Origin: Austropuccinia psidii
Taxonomy: Eukaryota; Basidiomycota; Pucciniomycetes; Pucciniales; Sphaerophragmiaceae
DNA: 64,000 nt
Reading direction: 5' to 3'
Assembly: GCA_023105745.1 (NCBI GenBank)
Contig: JALGQZ010000012.1
Coordinates: forward strand, 45,273,763 to 45,337,762
Every line of letters begins with the position of its first letter. The stretch's first letter is position 1. The notes beneath the pieces were generated by a model that did not search any database, was not told the origin of the DNA, and saw only the letters and a list, made by a program, of their open reading frames with translations. A program made the translations under genes and the position numbers. Of the stretch, positions 1 to 10,237 are shown piece by piece.

Positions 1-1069
1 AGACACCTTAGACCTCTGTATCTCTTAAATTGACTGAGGGATCTTGGTTCAAAGGTTTAATAACCAAAATACAGATATTCTGAAAACAAGAAAATAAACA
101 AACCCCTGTATTTTTGGCATACACTCATACAACTGTACAGTGTAATATACCAAACTGTAGAGCTAATCAAGCCCTACAAAACTGTATCATCAGAATACAG
201 ATATCTTCCAAATTGAAGAAGATATCTAGCATGGAAGTTTTTGAAGCCTCATACTGATGTACAAAATTACATCCAAAAACGTAAAACCCTTATAACTTTT
301 GCTATTTGCAAGAAGGGTAAACATGAAGCATACCAAATTGAAGAGCTCATTAAGCCCTTCAATTCTGTGCTCTTGGTTTCTTGATATCTCAAAAACTGAC
401 TGAGATATCTTGGTTGGAAGTATTTTGACCAATACTGGCCTGTACCAAACCTGTACCAACCAGTACTGGCTTGATACTTAAAATAATGGTTGTTTAAAGC
501 TTAAACCCGCCCAGAATGACTAATATTAGTCATCCAGACACTCTGGACACGTCACAATGGTGCTGACGTGGCCTGTGAAGAGTTTTTTCACCCTGTATTG
601 ATCCAGAATGATCATTTGTGGTCCAAAAACCACAATTCTGACTATGCTGACGTCAGAATTGATGGTACAGAACCACAACCCAGCCTCCAGAGTGAAAATT
701 TTCACTCTGTAGACGTGTAAAGAGCCTACCAGTCTTTCACAGTCCTCAGAGGAGATAAAAGCAGGTCTTTCCTCACTGGAAAAGACTCATCTTATCATGA
801 ATTAACATCCTTACGTAGTAAAACTGTCTTATACCAGTAGTACTCTTAGGATTATATTGATATAATTAAAATAATTAATTATTGTAGTGTTTCTTTACAG
901 TCAAAGATATTAGAGCATTGCAACCCAGGTCCTCAATAGACTCATCACCACTGTTACCACATAGCAGTAGGACCTGAAGACTTAATTTTCATTTATTTTG
1001 TGTGTGTCACAGTCATAGTGCTAGCTTGTATTTACTATTTTTAAGCTACTACATAGACTCACCCTGACA
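1..1069 (+). repeat. 5' LTR of element A (partial)
   Basis: It corresponds base for base to 6594-7662 with about two substitutions (near 273 and 719). U3-like features are a palindromic TGACGTCA at 648-655, dense TACAG/CTGTA motifs, and a GATAAAA TATA-like box near 754. It ends CTGACA, followed by the primer site. Confidence 0.95.
648..655. promoter_or_regulatory. CRE/ATF-type palindrome in the A LTR
   Basis: TGACGTCA is a perfect 8-bp CREB/ATF-class bZIP site. It lies about 100 bp upstream of the TATA-like GATAAAA. A second core, GCTGACGTGG, lies about 85 bp further upstream. The same site is at 7241-7248 in the 3' LTR. A role in transcription is inferred. Confidence 0.45.
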
Positions 1070-1072
1070 TTT

Positions 1073-1086
1073 TGGGGGCCTGGCCG
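1073..1086 (+). promoter_or_regulatory. Primer binding site of element A (tRNA type)
   Basis: TGGGGGCCTGGCCG starts three bases after the 5' LTR. It begins with TGG, complementary to a tRNA CCA end, followed by G, which would pair with a C discriminator base as in proline tRNAs. The same 14 bases occur at the same place in element B. The tRNA identity is inferred and not checked. Confidence 0.65.
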
Positions 1087-3147
1087 TTGTTTTAACCTAT
1101 TCTGGACCTATTTTGGCGATTTTTGGATCATTTTCACTATTTTGAAGGTTTTTTACTATAAAAGTAAGTACAATTTCGAGTTTTTTCATTTTTTAACTAA
1201 TTTTCATCTCTTATATTATAAAAATATAATATATATTTTTTATATATTGTATTTTATCAAAATATATTAAATAATATATTTTATTTTATTTTTGAGTATT
1301 TATACTCTTCAAAGCTTTATATTGCAATTTTGACGAAAATTAATAATAATAAATAATTATTATTAATTTTTCAAAGTTATTTTTATATACAAACAGTATA
1401 TTTAAATAAAAAAACATTATTTTTTACCAAATTGTGTAAAAATTAATTTAAATCATAATATTTATTGTAAATCAACAATAAATATTGAAATAATAATTTT
1501 ATTATTTCAATTCTTTAATATTCAAATTGAATATTATTGAAGAAAATCTTTTTTTACTCAAGTTGAGGAAAAATTGATTAAAATTTCTTTTTTTGATAAA
1601 TAATCAAAAAAAATCTCAATAATAATAAGTCATTATTATCAATTTACCACGAAAATTGATAATAATAAGTAATTATTATTAACTTCTCAAACTTATTTTT
1701 GAATACAAATAGTATATTTAAATAGAAAGTATAATTAATTTTTACCAAATTGTGTAAAATTAATTTAAATCATAATATTTATTGTAAACCAACAATAGAT
1801 ATTTAAATAATAATTTTATTATTATTTCAATTCTTTAATATTCAAATTGAATATTATTGAAGAAGAATCTTTCTACTCAAGTTGAGGAAAAATTCATCAA
1901 TTTTAATAATAATAAGTAATTATTATTAACTTCTCAAACTTATTTTTATATACAAATAGTATATTTAAATAGAAAGTATAATTAATTTTTACCAAATTGT
2001 GTAAAATTAATTTAAATCATAATATTTATTGTAAACCAACAATAAATATTTAAATAATAATTTTATTATTATTTCAATTCTTTAATATTCTAATTGAATA
2101 TTATTGAAGAAGATCTTTTTTTTACTCAAGTTGAGGAAAAATTGATTAAAATTTCTTTTATTTTTGATAAATAATCAAAAAAAAAAAAAATCTTAATAAT
2201 AATAAGTAGTTATTATTAGCTGCTCAAACTTATTTTTATATACAAATAGTGTATTTAAATAGAAAGTATAATTAATTTTTACCAAATTGTGTAAAAATTA
2301 ATTTAAATCATAATATTTATTGTAAATCAACAATAAATATTGAGATAATAATTTTATTATTTCAATTCTTTAATATTCAAATTGAATATTATTGAAAAAG
2401 ATCTTTTTTTTACTCAAGTTGAGGAAAAATTGATTGAAATTTCTTTTTTTTTTTTTTTTGATAAATAATCAAAAAAAAAAAAATCTTAATAATAATAAGT
2501 CATTATTATCAATTTACCACGAAAATTGATAATAATAAGTAATTATTATTAACTTCTCAAACTTATTTTCATATAAAAATAGTATATTTCAATAAAAATA
2601 TAATTATTTTTTACCAAATTGTGTAAAACTTAGTTTGAATTAAAATATTTATTGGGAAACCAGCAATAAATATTTGAGTGATAAGTTCATTATTATTCTA
2701 ATTCTTTAATATTGAAGATCAATATTATTTAATACAATCTGTTCTTTCTTAAACTGAGGAGGAAATTGATTGAAATCTGTTTTATTTGATAAATAATCAA
2801 ATAACAACAAAAGAAAGCTCAATTATACAACAAAATTATTGTATAATTAAGATATAGACCCTTTTCTTTCCTCTAAAGAAAGAAAAATTGGAAATTGAAC
2901 TATTAACAGTTGATTTTTCCATTTCAATAAGTGAATAACTTATCAATAATATTCAAGTTTAATAATATAACTTTTAATATTAAATACTTTACTTATGAAA
3001 ATAAGTCAAACAAAACTGTTATTTCTTCAAAAAATAAAAAATAATTAAAACTCAAATATCAAACCAAAATCAGAAGAAATAACAGTAAGGAATTGAAAAT
3101 TTTGTTTATTCAAATTGAATTACAAACCTTCTCCATTTTCTTTCAAG
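1087..3147 (+). other. AT-rich leader of element A
   Basis: This is a long untranslated leader between the primer site and the first predicted exon. It is extremely AT-rich, with many runs of A and T, and holds the five-unit repeat described separately. I see no reading frame with protein-like composition. B and C have leaders of similar base composition at the same place, so this is probably 5' untranslated or intronic RNA. Confidence 0.7.
1320..2700 (+). repeat. Five tandem AT-rich units of about 250-330 bp
   Basis: The string ACCAAATTGTGTAAA recurs near 1427, 1744, 1991, 2281 and 2613, each time in the same order with neighbouring blocks: an AATAATAATAAG block before it, and after it an ATTTATTG block and an ACTCAAGTTGAGGA block. 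Spacings are about 317, 247, 290 and 332 bases. The units have diverged by indels in homopolymers. The last unit is the most diverged. Confidence 0.85.
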
Positions 3148-3287
3148 TGGAAAAAATACATTCCATTTGAGACAAAATCACAGTGAAATTCATCTGTACC
3201 AAGCCTCAAAGACAAGGAGGCGGTACCAACTCCCAAGCAAATTGCCAAACAGTATAAAGCAGAAATCTGTCCAAGGGCCTTTTAAAG
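3148..3287 (+). CDS. Predicted short upstream exon of element A (ORF-X exon a)
   Basis: An open stretch runs from a pyrimidine-rich acceptor (TTTCTTTCAAG, ending 3147) to a donor AAAG|GTAAAA at 3287/3288. It encodes a basic, unrecognised peptide ending QGPFK. The donor is in phase 1 and would join the acceptor CCTCAG at 3365, removing the 78-bp segment that holds the gag ATG. B has the same arrangement, and C has a similar exon. The upstream acceptor is the least certain part. No transcript data are available. Confidence 0.4.
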
Positions 3288-3345
3288 GTAAAAAAAAAAA
3301 AACCTTGAAAAATACAGTATTTTTTGTCTTTTGTCATTTTTTAAC

Positions 3346-6141
3346 ATGACACCTCCATTCCTCAGAGATCTTGGATACCCAAGAAATCAGCCAGAAATAT
3401 GGCAAAGAAGAAATAGAGGGAGAAGACCACCACCTTCTGGATCAAATAGCCATGAAGGGACTTACTATCAGGAAACTCCTGCCCAAAGTTCCACCCCAAA
3501 CCAAGTTCAGCCAAGTCCAACAAAAGAATTGGACAGATGCAGAAAAAATAACTCATATGCATCTACTCCTGAAAGACTTGTTCACATGGAGTATGGACAA
3601 CAAAACCTTCACCATGAAAGTATTATGGGAGGAAATTGGAATAATGAGGCAAAAAATATGAGTAAATCTTATTACTTGCCAAAAGGTTCTGGAAGAAATG
3701 AAAAGTTGGAATCTCAACAGCCATTTCATACTCTCAGAAGAGACTTGAATCAGAAGGAATCAGACAGAAACCCAAGCCATAGAGAATTCTTGGCATATGG
3801 AAGAGCCCAATCTGATTCAGGAACACCAAGGCATGGAAGAAGAAATTCCATCTTTCCCACATCAGTCCAACAGCTACAGGACTTGAAATCAAAAGGACAA
3901 TATTTCCAGGACTCTCCAGTCATCCCTGCTAGTTTCCAGCAGAGGACATGGAGCCCTAGTAGGAAACAAGAATTCTTTCAGAAAGGAGAAGATAGAATCA
4001 GATCCTTTGATGAAACAATGAATAAAATGAGTCCAAGAGGAACACAAATCCTAAAAGACACTGTACCTACAAATAGTGTTAGCTCAGAATCAATTGATCC
4101 TCAGCTTATGCCTATTGATGATAAAATACCCCCTCAAAAATTTGAAACCACAGAGTCCAGAGGTAGTAGTTTCATATGGTCCAACATGGGTAAATTCATG
4201 GATTGGACATATGATCATGTTCAAGAAGTGACTTCAGAAATGAAAACAATCAAGGAAGAAAATTCCTTCCAAACAACAGTCATCAAAGACTTGAACACAA
4301 ATCTATCCAGAATTTGGGCAGAATTTGAAAATACAAACAGACAGTTGAACTCAATATTAGAGGAACAACAAGCTGTGAGAAGAGATTTAAGAAATATCCA
4401 ATATCAACAGCAAAGCCTGGAAAAAGAAGTGGATTTTCTCTATAAAAAGGAGGGAAAAAAAGATAATTTCTTCCCTCAAACAGCTCAAGATGATAAACCA
4501 CTCACCAAAGTAAAAGAGGAAGAATCAGAAAACCAAGCTCCTGCATCCCAGGATCCAAAGTTAAGGTCTGAGTCTATTTACCAAAATGGTGAGAACCTCA
4601 GTTACTCTGAGAAACAAGCATTGAAGCAATTACCTGAAGTGGTAAATTGGCCTAAATTCTCAGGAATTGGAGAATATGATCATATGGAGCTTATTGATTA
4701 TATTAATGGACTTTTTGTTGATGTCCCAAAGATACCAGACTACTGGATCACCACAAGACTCAACACTGCATTCAGAGGCCATGCAAATATATGGTACACT
4801 GAAATGAAAGAGATACATGGTAGGAAAAGCTGGCCATGGTGGAGAAACCAAATAATACAAAAGTACAGCAATGGTAATTGGATTTGGCAAAAAACCATCT
4901 CTTTTGAGAGTGACAGATACTCTACAGAAAAAGACCCTTATGAATGGTGTCTTAAACAAACCAAAAGACTCAAATCTATTGATCCAAACATGACAATAGA
5001 GATGAGAAATCATAATATTCTGACAAAACTTCCAGGAGACTTAGAACATGCAGTAAAGTGCAGATGCAGAAAAAGAAGCAGCATTGATTACATAGCAAAT
5101 GTCATACAAGATGTCAGAAAAAAGACATCAATTGGCAGTAGTTCACCCTATAGGTCACATGATATCAGAGAAAAACCAAAGATACTCATGGAAAAAGACC
5201 TCAAACCTACTAATGGTGAAGAAGCACCAAGGAGAAGGAACACATGCCATAACTGTGGATCACCTGACCACTATGAAAATAATTGTCCCAAGGGAAAAAA
5301 GAAAATATTTGCAATAGAGGAAGAGTCAGTGGAAGAACACATGGAGTACAAATCTGACTCTGACAGCATGGGAAATGGGCTAAGACAGGATTCAGACAGT
5401 GGATCAGAGCCTATTGAACAATATTTATTAGAGTATGAGGATGAGAAAACAGAATCAGTCCTAGGAAACTCTGTGAAACCAGAACTCATTCAACCCAAAA
5501 ATGGTGAAGACAGAAGTGGCAGAACCATTGATGCTAAAGAGTATTTGGAAGTACCCAAAACTGGTATGGCCTTTATTCATGGAGCAAAATCAAAACTTGA
5601 TGTGTACATTGAAAATAAAAAGCATCCTTTGATTTTCGACACAGGAGCAAATTGCTCAGTAGTAGCCAAAGAATACTTGGACAGACACTTTCCAATGTGG
5701 AATGCAGAGATACTTTTAACAAAAGCAAGAAGCTTTAAAAGTGCTGCAGGCGAAATGAAGTCACTTGGAATAATCCAAAAAATAATTATAATACCACACA
5801 AAATGGGAAACCTCAGATTAAACATTGAGTTTGTGGTACTTGAAAATGCTAAGTTTGATGTATTCTTAATGGGTACAGAGTACCATAGAATCTATGGCAT
5901 AAGCATACATAATTCCCTAGAGAGTTACTTTATAATTGGGCAAGACAAACAAAGAAAGTTCTACTTTGAAACTGACAACCCCAATCAAATAAAAAGATAT
6001 TCAAATAGGGATTATTTAATAGAGAGAAGGAATGAACCACCAGACAAAGACCAATGGGTAAAACTGGATGATGCTTCAGATCAATATTCTTATTTGAAAG
6101 GATCAAGAGCCTCCATGAGGACAAAAGAGTCTCATCAATGA
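3346..6141 (+). CDS. gag: Gag-protease polyprotein of element A
   Basis: The frame codes for 931 aa from the ATG at 3346; it is open slightly upstream without an ATG. The first third is polar and low in complexity. A predicted coiled coil follows at roughly 300-380, then a capsid-like region with WPKFSGIGEYDH and WPWWRNQIIQKY, which matches the capsid region of B and C. A CCHC zinc knuckle is at about 634-647 (C-x2-C-x4-H-x4-C), followed by an acidic linker. An aspartic protease carries DTGA at about 765-768. The frame ends about 170 codons after DTGA with no RT. The protein should form particles and bind RNA, and the protease should cut Gag. No frameshift or stop is visible, so this gene looks intact. 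Its first 100 codons overlap the spliced frame described separately. Confidence 0.9.
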   Translation: MTPPFLRDLGYPRNQPEIWQRRNRGRRPPPSGSNSHEGTYYQETPAQSSTPNQVQPSPTKELDRCRKNNSYASTPERLVHMEYGQQNLHHESIMGGNWNNEAKNMSKSYYLPKGSGRNEKLESQQPFHTLRRDLNQKESDRNPSHREFLAYGRAQSDSGTPRHGRRNSIFPTSVQQLQDLKSKGQYFQDSPVIPASFQQRTWSPSRKQEFFQKGEDRIRSFDETMNKMSPRGTQILKDTVPTNSVSSESIDPQLMPIDDKIPPQKFETTESRGSSFIWSNMGKFMDWTYDHVQEVTSEMKTIKEENSFQTTVIKDLNTNLSRIWAEFENTNRQLNSILEEQQAVRRDLRNIQYQQQSLEKEVDFLYKKEGKKDNFFPQTAQDDKPLTKVKEEESENQAPASQDPKLRSESIYQNGENLSYSEKQALKQLPEVVNWPKFSGIGEYDHMELIDYINGLFVDVPKIPDYWITTRLNTAFRGHANIWYTEMKEIHGRKSWPWWRNQIIQKYSNGNWIWQKTISFESDRYSTEKDPYEWCLKQTKRLKSIDPNMTIEMRNHNILTKLPGDLEHAVKCRCRKRSSIDYIANVIQDVRKKTSIGSSSPYRSHDIREKPKILMEKDLKPTNGEEAPRRRNTCHNCGSPDHYENNCPKGKKKIFAIEEESVEEHMEYKSDSDSMGNGLRQDSDSGSEPIEQYLLEYEDEKTESVLGNSVKPELIQPKNGEDRSGRTIDAKEYLEVPKTGMAFIHGAKSKLDVYIENKKHPLIFDTGANCSVVAKEYLDRHFPMWNAEILLTKARSFKSAAGEMKSLGIIQKIIIIPHKMGNLRLNIEFVVLENAKFDVFLMGTEYHRIYGISIHNSLESYFIIGQDKQRKFYFETDNPNQIKRYSNRDYLIERRNEPPDKDQWVKLDDASDQYSYLKGSRASMRTKESHQ
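3366..3661 (+). CDS. Overlapping frame in element A (ORF-X exon b)
   Basis: This frame is +1 relative to Gag. It stays open from the acceptor at 3365 to a TGA at 3659-3661, about 98 codons. Its composition is protein-like (hydrophobic and tryptophan-containing, for example VQQKNWTDAEK and HLLLKDLFTW), while the Gag frame over the same bases is rich in Q, S, R and N. It resembles the B and C frames only weakly, around Q..KNW. The second intron predicted in B and C is not evident here. Function unknown. Confidence 0.45.
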
Positions 6142-6153
6142 TGAGCCTTTTTT

Positions 6154-6165
6154 GGAGGGAGGGTA
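6154..6165 (+). promoter_or_regulatory. Polypurine tract of element A
   Basis: GGAGGGAGGGTA directly abuts the 3' LTR start (TGTCAG) and follows a T run. It primes plus-strand DNA. The design TTTTTTGG-G--AGGG-A is shared with B and C. A 7-bp hairpin (CTCATCA/TGATGAG, 6131-6145) overlaps the Gag stop codon just upstream. Confidence 0.85.
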
Positions 6166-7662
6166 TGTCAGCCTGTGACTCAAAATAGAGCACCAGCATG
6201 ACATCCAACATGCCATAAGTAATGGTATGAGGAATATTGGACAAATATAGCCAATACAAGTAAATTATAAAGAGGAAACCTCCTCAAAGATAATAAGAAA
6301 GGACAAAGATATGCCCTATCAAAGATAAGACCAAATAAGCAAAAACTCTTATTCTGGCCTCTAATCTAACTTATGTATATTTAATGGGAACCCCACCAGA
6401 ATTGTTATTTTTCTTAAAGCTCACATAGAGAGCTACACAATGATATCATCCATGTTGTTGTAACACCACTACAACTGGAGATACCATATAACCTTATTTT
6501 CAAAACCAAGTCCCCCTGAAAGTCAAAGAGGGCTTGTACAAAACTGTACAAAAGTATAACCAAATTGAAGATCTCAACAAGAGCTTTAATTTTAGACACC
6601 TTAGACCTCTGTATCTCTTAAATTGACTGAGGGATCTTGGTTCAAAGGTTTAATAACCAAAATACAGATATTCTGAAAACAAGAAAATAAACAAACCCCT
6701 GTATTTTTGGCATACACTCATACAACTGTACAGTGTAATATACCAAACTGTAGAGCTAATCAAGCCCTACAAAACTGTATCATCAGAATACAGATATCTT
6801 CCAAATTGAAGAAGATATCTAGCATGGAAGTTTTTGAAGCCTCATACTGATGTACAAAATTACATCCAAAAACTTAAAACCCTTATAACTTTTGCTATTT
6901 GCAAGAAGGGTAAACATGAAGCATACCAAATTGAAGAGCTCATTAAGCCCTTCAATTCTGTGCTCTTGGTTTCTTGATATCTCAAAAACTGACTGAGATA
7001 TCTTGGTTGGAAGTATTTTGACCAATACTGGCCTGTACCAAACCTGTACCAACCAGTACTGGCTTGATACTTAAAATAATGGTTGTTTAAAGCTTAAACC
7101 CGCCCAGAATGACTAATATTAGTCATCCAGACACTCTGGACACGTCACAATGGTGCTGACGTGGCCTGTGAAGAGTTTTTTCACCCTGTATTGATCCAGA
7201 ATGATCATTTGTGGTCCAAAAACCACAATTCTGACTATGCTGACGTCAGAATTGATGGTACAGAACCACAACCCAGCCTCCAGAGTGAAAATTTTCACTC
7301 TGTAGACGTGTGAAGAGCCTACCAGTCTTTCACAGTCCTCAGAGGAGATAAAAGCAGGTCTTTCCTCACTGGAAAAGACTCATCTTATCATGAATTAACA
7401 TCCTTACGTAGTAAAACTGTCTTATACCAGTAGTACTCTTAGGATTATATTGATATAATTAAAATAATTAATTATTGTAGTGTTTCTTTACAGTCAAAGA
7501 TATTAGAGCATTGCAACCCAGGTCCTCAATAGACTCATCACCACTGTTACCACATAGCAGTAGGACCTGAAGACTTAATTTTCATTTATTTTGTGTGTGT
7601 CACAGTCATAGTGCTAGCTTGTATTTACTATTTTTAAGCTACTACATAGACTCACCCTGACA
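6166..7662 (+). repeat. 3' LTR of element A
   Basis: This is the complete LTR of 1497 bp, TGTCAG to CTGACA. It is nearly identical to the 5' copy. It contains many CTGTA/TACAG words, a TGACGTCA site at 7241-7248 and a TATA-like GATAAAA near 7347. Confidence 0.95.
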
Positions 7663-8014
7663 GGCTAAATGAGGACAAACAAGATTTTTGAGTGCTGCCA
7701 TTTAATGGCTCCTGAGGTGGACCTACTTTACTTTCAGCCCTTCATGGGCCTTGATTTTGTTTTTTGTAACTCACCATTTTGCTGGTGGTGTGATTGTTTG
7801 ATTTTGAAATTTATGAAGTATTGCGTTAAAATTAACCCATCCTCAAAGGGCGTGAGAGATTTGAAAAACAAGTCTGTACTTAATCAGTTTGAACTTATTA
7901 AGTATCATAGTTACATAAACCAAAACTGATCTGTAATACAGTAAGTTTCACTGCATACTCAATAGGGACCAAAAGGCCACCCTTGATATACACAGATAAT
8001 ATTGAATTTTAAGC
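7663..8014. other. Flank between element A and an LTR relic
   Basis: The stretch holds a chance-length frame of 86 codons (7669-7929) with ordinary composition and no recognised motif. Nothing else is supported. Confidence 0.5.
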
Positions 8015-8914
8015 TGTATAGAACTTTCAATAAAATCAATTAATATTTGGATTTTTCATGAATCTGTGAAGTTATTTCTATTTTACATGTAAAATATCAA
8101 CACACACCAAAGCTCAACTTTTGAGAAGTCTTTAACCCTTATAGCTTTAAGCTGTAAGATTTGACAGTTCTGAAAACCTTGATTACAAGTCTGCATATGG
8201 GTATTTACCCTTTGGAAGCTTGTATATCCTGTCCAAATTGGGGATAAACCAGTTTAAACTTTAATATTCAATAAACATCTAATCTCAAAGTTTGAAAAAT
8301 GCTTAAAATCCTCGAATACAGGTGGCCAACCTTAATTTAGTTCTTTCAGATCCCAAAAGTTGGGTACCCTTTCTATATTTGGCTTTTTTTCCTTTGTCCC
8401 ACCTTATTGTCTGACTTTTTTGCTTTTATTTATTTAAATCCATAAAATGGCTTTAAACAGTTTCAAAGTGAGCTTATGCAAGATTTATAGCCTGCATATA
8501 AAATTCTTATCCAATTAAGTAAATATACACCACACCTTAATTTTAACTAAATTTTTGCAAGTTTGCATAAACCTTATGAAACTTTAAATTTAAGCTTAAA
8601 ATAAAAAATTTAAAATTTTAATAAAAATTGTAAAAATGTATGTTTGTACTGTGAGATTCTTAAACCTTTCAATAAAATAAGAAATAGCCATTTTTGGGTA
8701 TAACATACTATTGGTCTACCCTAGGCTGTTTTTTGGTGTAGATTTCAAAATTGACATGATAGTTATAGCTTTGTTTATCTAAAATAAAGTTGAATTTATT
8801 TTTTGTTATTTTTTGTTTTAAATTTGCTTGATAAGTCTGTTAAATATTAAATCAACTGTGTGAAAGGTTATTTGTGGCCTTATGGGTATTTCATACATAC
8901 CTCACAGGCTCACA
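8015..8914 (-). repeat. Diverged solo LTR related to the B/C family
   Basis: Read on the - strand it starts TGTGAGCCTGTGAGGTATG, close to the LTR starts of B and C (TGTGAGCCTTGAGG and TGTGAACCTTTGAG). It shares internal landmarks in the same order with the solo LTR at 20017-21923: AGTTGGGTACCCT, a CCTTTGTCCC block and an ACCCTAGG block. The right edge at 8914 is clear. The left edge is proposed at 8015 because TTAAGC occurs on both sides; this could be coincidence. No internal region remains. Confidence 0.55.
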
Positions 8915-9473
8915 TTAAGCTTAAATTAAAATCCCAGGTTAAAGCTTAAATGAGGCTGGAAATTTATCCATACAATGGTTAATCCTCATTTTGGTTGTGG
9001 AGGATCTCAATTATGGGAGACGCTGTAGTATTTCTCCCTTTTTCAAGGAAAATTTTAATTAAATTATTTAGGGAAATACCATATCTTTGAACCAGTTTTC
9101 ATTGAGCTCATGCATTATTGGCCTGCTGTATGGAAGATCCCTAGCCATTTTAGTAAGGGTGGTTGTAACCAGTTCCAAAAAACAATCTTTAACAGAAATT
9201 TACAGAAAAGATCTTAATATAAAGAGTTTCAAACACAATCATTCACTTATTTTCTTTCTGGACTTTTAAAATTAGAATTTTCAAAGTGGAATTCACAATG
9301 AGAAATTTCTTACCAAACAAGATCCTTTATTCAATATTTTCTGTTCCTGGAAAATATTTTCCATCAAAAAAATAAGCCCTTCCAAATAAGGAATGTAAAA
9401 ACTTACTTTCAATAAAAATAAAAATTATTAATAAGAAGGAAAGACTTTGGCTTTGAGGTGGAATGAATCATTT
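8915..9473. other. Unannotated flank left of E1
   Basis: AT-rich sequence without a supported gene or repeat. It ends in CATTT (9469-9473), the left target-site copy of E1. Confidence 0.5.
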
Positions 9474-10236
9474 TGTAACAACCATCCATCAGGGGTAAGG
9501 GTATTCATTCATACACCCACTCAAACACCTCAAATCAGCAAATCCAGTATCTGCATCAGCAGTCAGTTTCAGCAATCTTCATTCTGAAACATGCATACAG
9601 CTTGGTACATCAATACAGCCTGTCAATACCTATACAGGTTGGATTCACCCAATACAGTTTTCAATACACCAGTATGGAACTGTATGATCACTCAAATACA
9701 CCATACCTCTTGTACAGGTTCTGTACAACTGTACAGGACCTGTATTGGCCAGACTCAATTCAATCATCAATTATTCTCATGAAAATTCTTCCTCTGGATC
9801 AGGGCTGGTGATTCTCACATATACCAGCCCCTCTTTCTCCCCCCTGGGGACTTTTACCCAGTTAATTAATTTAGTTTATTTATCATTTCATAATTATTCT
9901 TATCCTTATTTGGGGTATTATAATTATTTAATTTTAAGTTAGTCTTTGCCTTTTCTCTGTTTGCCTGTACAGTATGAGTTGGGTGGCCATATCCTTATTA
10001 ACCCTTCTCTTTCCATTCTGACAGGTTGAAACAGTGGACTTGGACTTGTTTGTGGTTGGCTCTTCTATTCTTTTACTCTTATCTTTTGTTGCTGCTTTTT
10101 CTTATATTTATTCTTTAGCAATTTATCTTTAACACTCTTAAGTGTATCTCTTTTTATCTTATCTTTGAGCCCTCCATAAGTGAGTCCCAGTTTACTGAGT
10201 GCCAGGCCCTCTTCACTTCGAAGAGCCCCTGTGACA
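9474..10236 (+). repeat. 5' LTR of E1
   Basis: TGTAACA to TGTGACA, 763 bp. The U3 part has at least ten TACAG/CTGTA words between 9590 and 9750. A TATA-like CATATACC (9818-9825) lies about 40 bp before the proposed RNA start at 9860. The 3' end carries a short hairpin, CTCTTC-ACTTC-GAAGAG. Confidence 0.95.
9860..9873 (+). promoter_or_regulatory. Proposed R-region start and self-primer of E1
   Basis: AGTTAATTAATTTA in the LTR is the exact reverse complement of the 14 bases at 10238-10251, just past the 5' LTR. It lies about 40 bp downstream of a TATA-like box. In Tf1-type self-priming the first bases of the mRNA fold back on the primer site, so this is where transcription should start. The start site itself is inferred. 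Confidence 0.55.
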
Positions 10237-10237
10237 T

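Larger units (their letters stand above)
1..7662 (+). mobile_element. Element A: non-autonomous Ty3/gypsy-type LTR element (Gag-protease only), 5' end outside window
   Basis: Two copies of one sequence, 1-1069 and 6594-7662, are almost identical (I see two differences) and bracket a single large frame. The complete 3' LTR begins TGTCAG after a purine tract and ends CTGACA, a perfect inverted terminal pair. The 5' LTR lacks its first 428 bases because the window starts inside it, so the left target-site copy cannot be checked; the right candidate is GGCTA at 7663-7667. Inside are a primer site, a 2.2-kb AT-rich leader with tandem repeats, and one Gag-protease frame. Reverse transcriptase, RNase H and integrase are absent: the frame stops 12 bases before the purine tract. 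The element is young by LTR identity and must borrow enzymes, probably from B- or C-type elements that share its primer site and purine tract. Confidence 0.9.

Noticed and set aside
226..459. 77-codon - strand frame in the A LTR, repeated at 6819-7052
   Set aside because: It is duplicated only because the LTR is duplicated; no protein-like features.
1320..2700. CRISPR-like array
   Set aside because: Units are 250-330 bp AT-rich tandem repeats in a eukaryotic LTR element, without short repeats and unique spacers.
4283..5013. - strand frames opposite the gag gene of A
   Set aside because: Shadows of the Gag frame, hydrophobic by codon complement.
7669..7929. 86-codon frame right of element A
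   Set aside because: No motif, relative or supporting context; length is possible by chance.
9591..9811. Overlapping small frames in the E1 LTR (also 19103-19323)
   Set aside because: They arise from the repeated TACAG/CTGTA words; composition is biased and the frames are repeated with the LTR.
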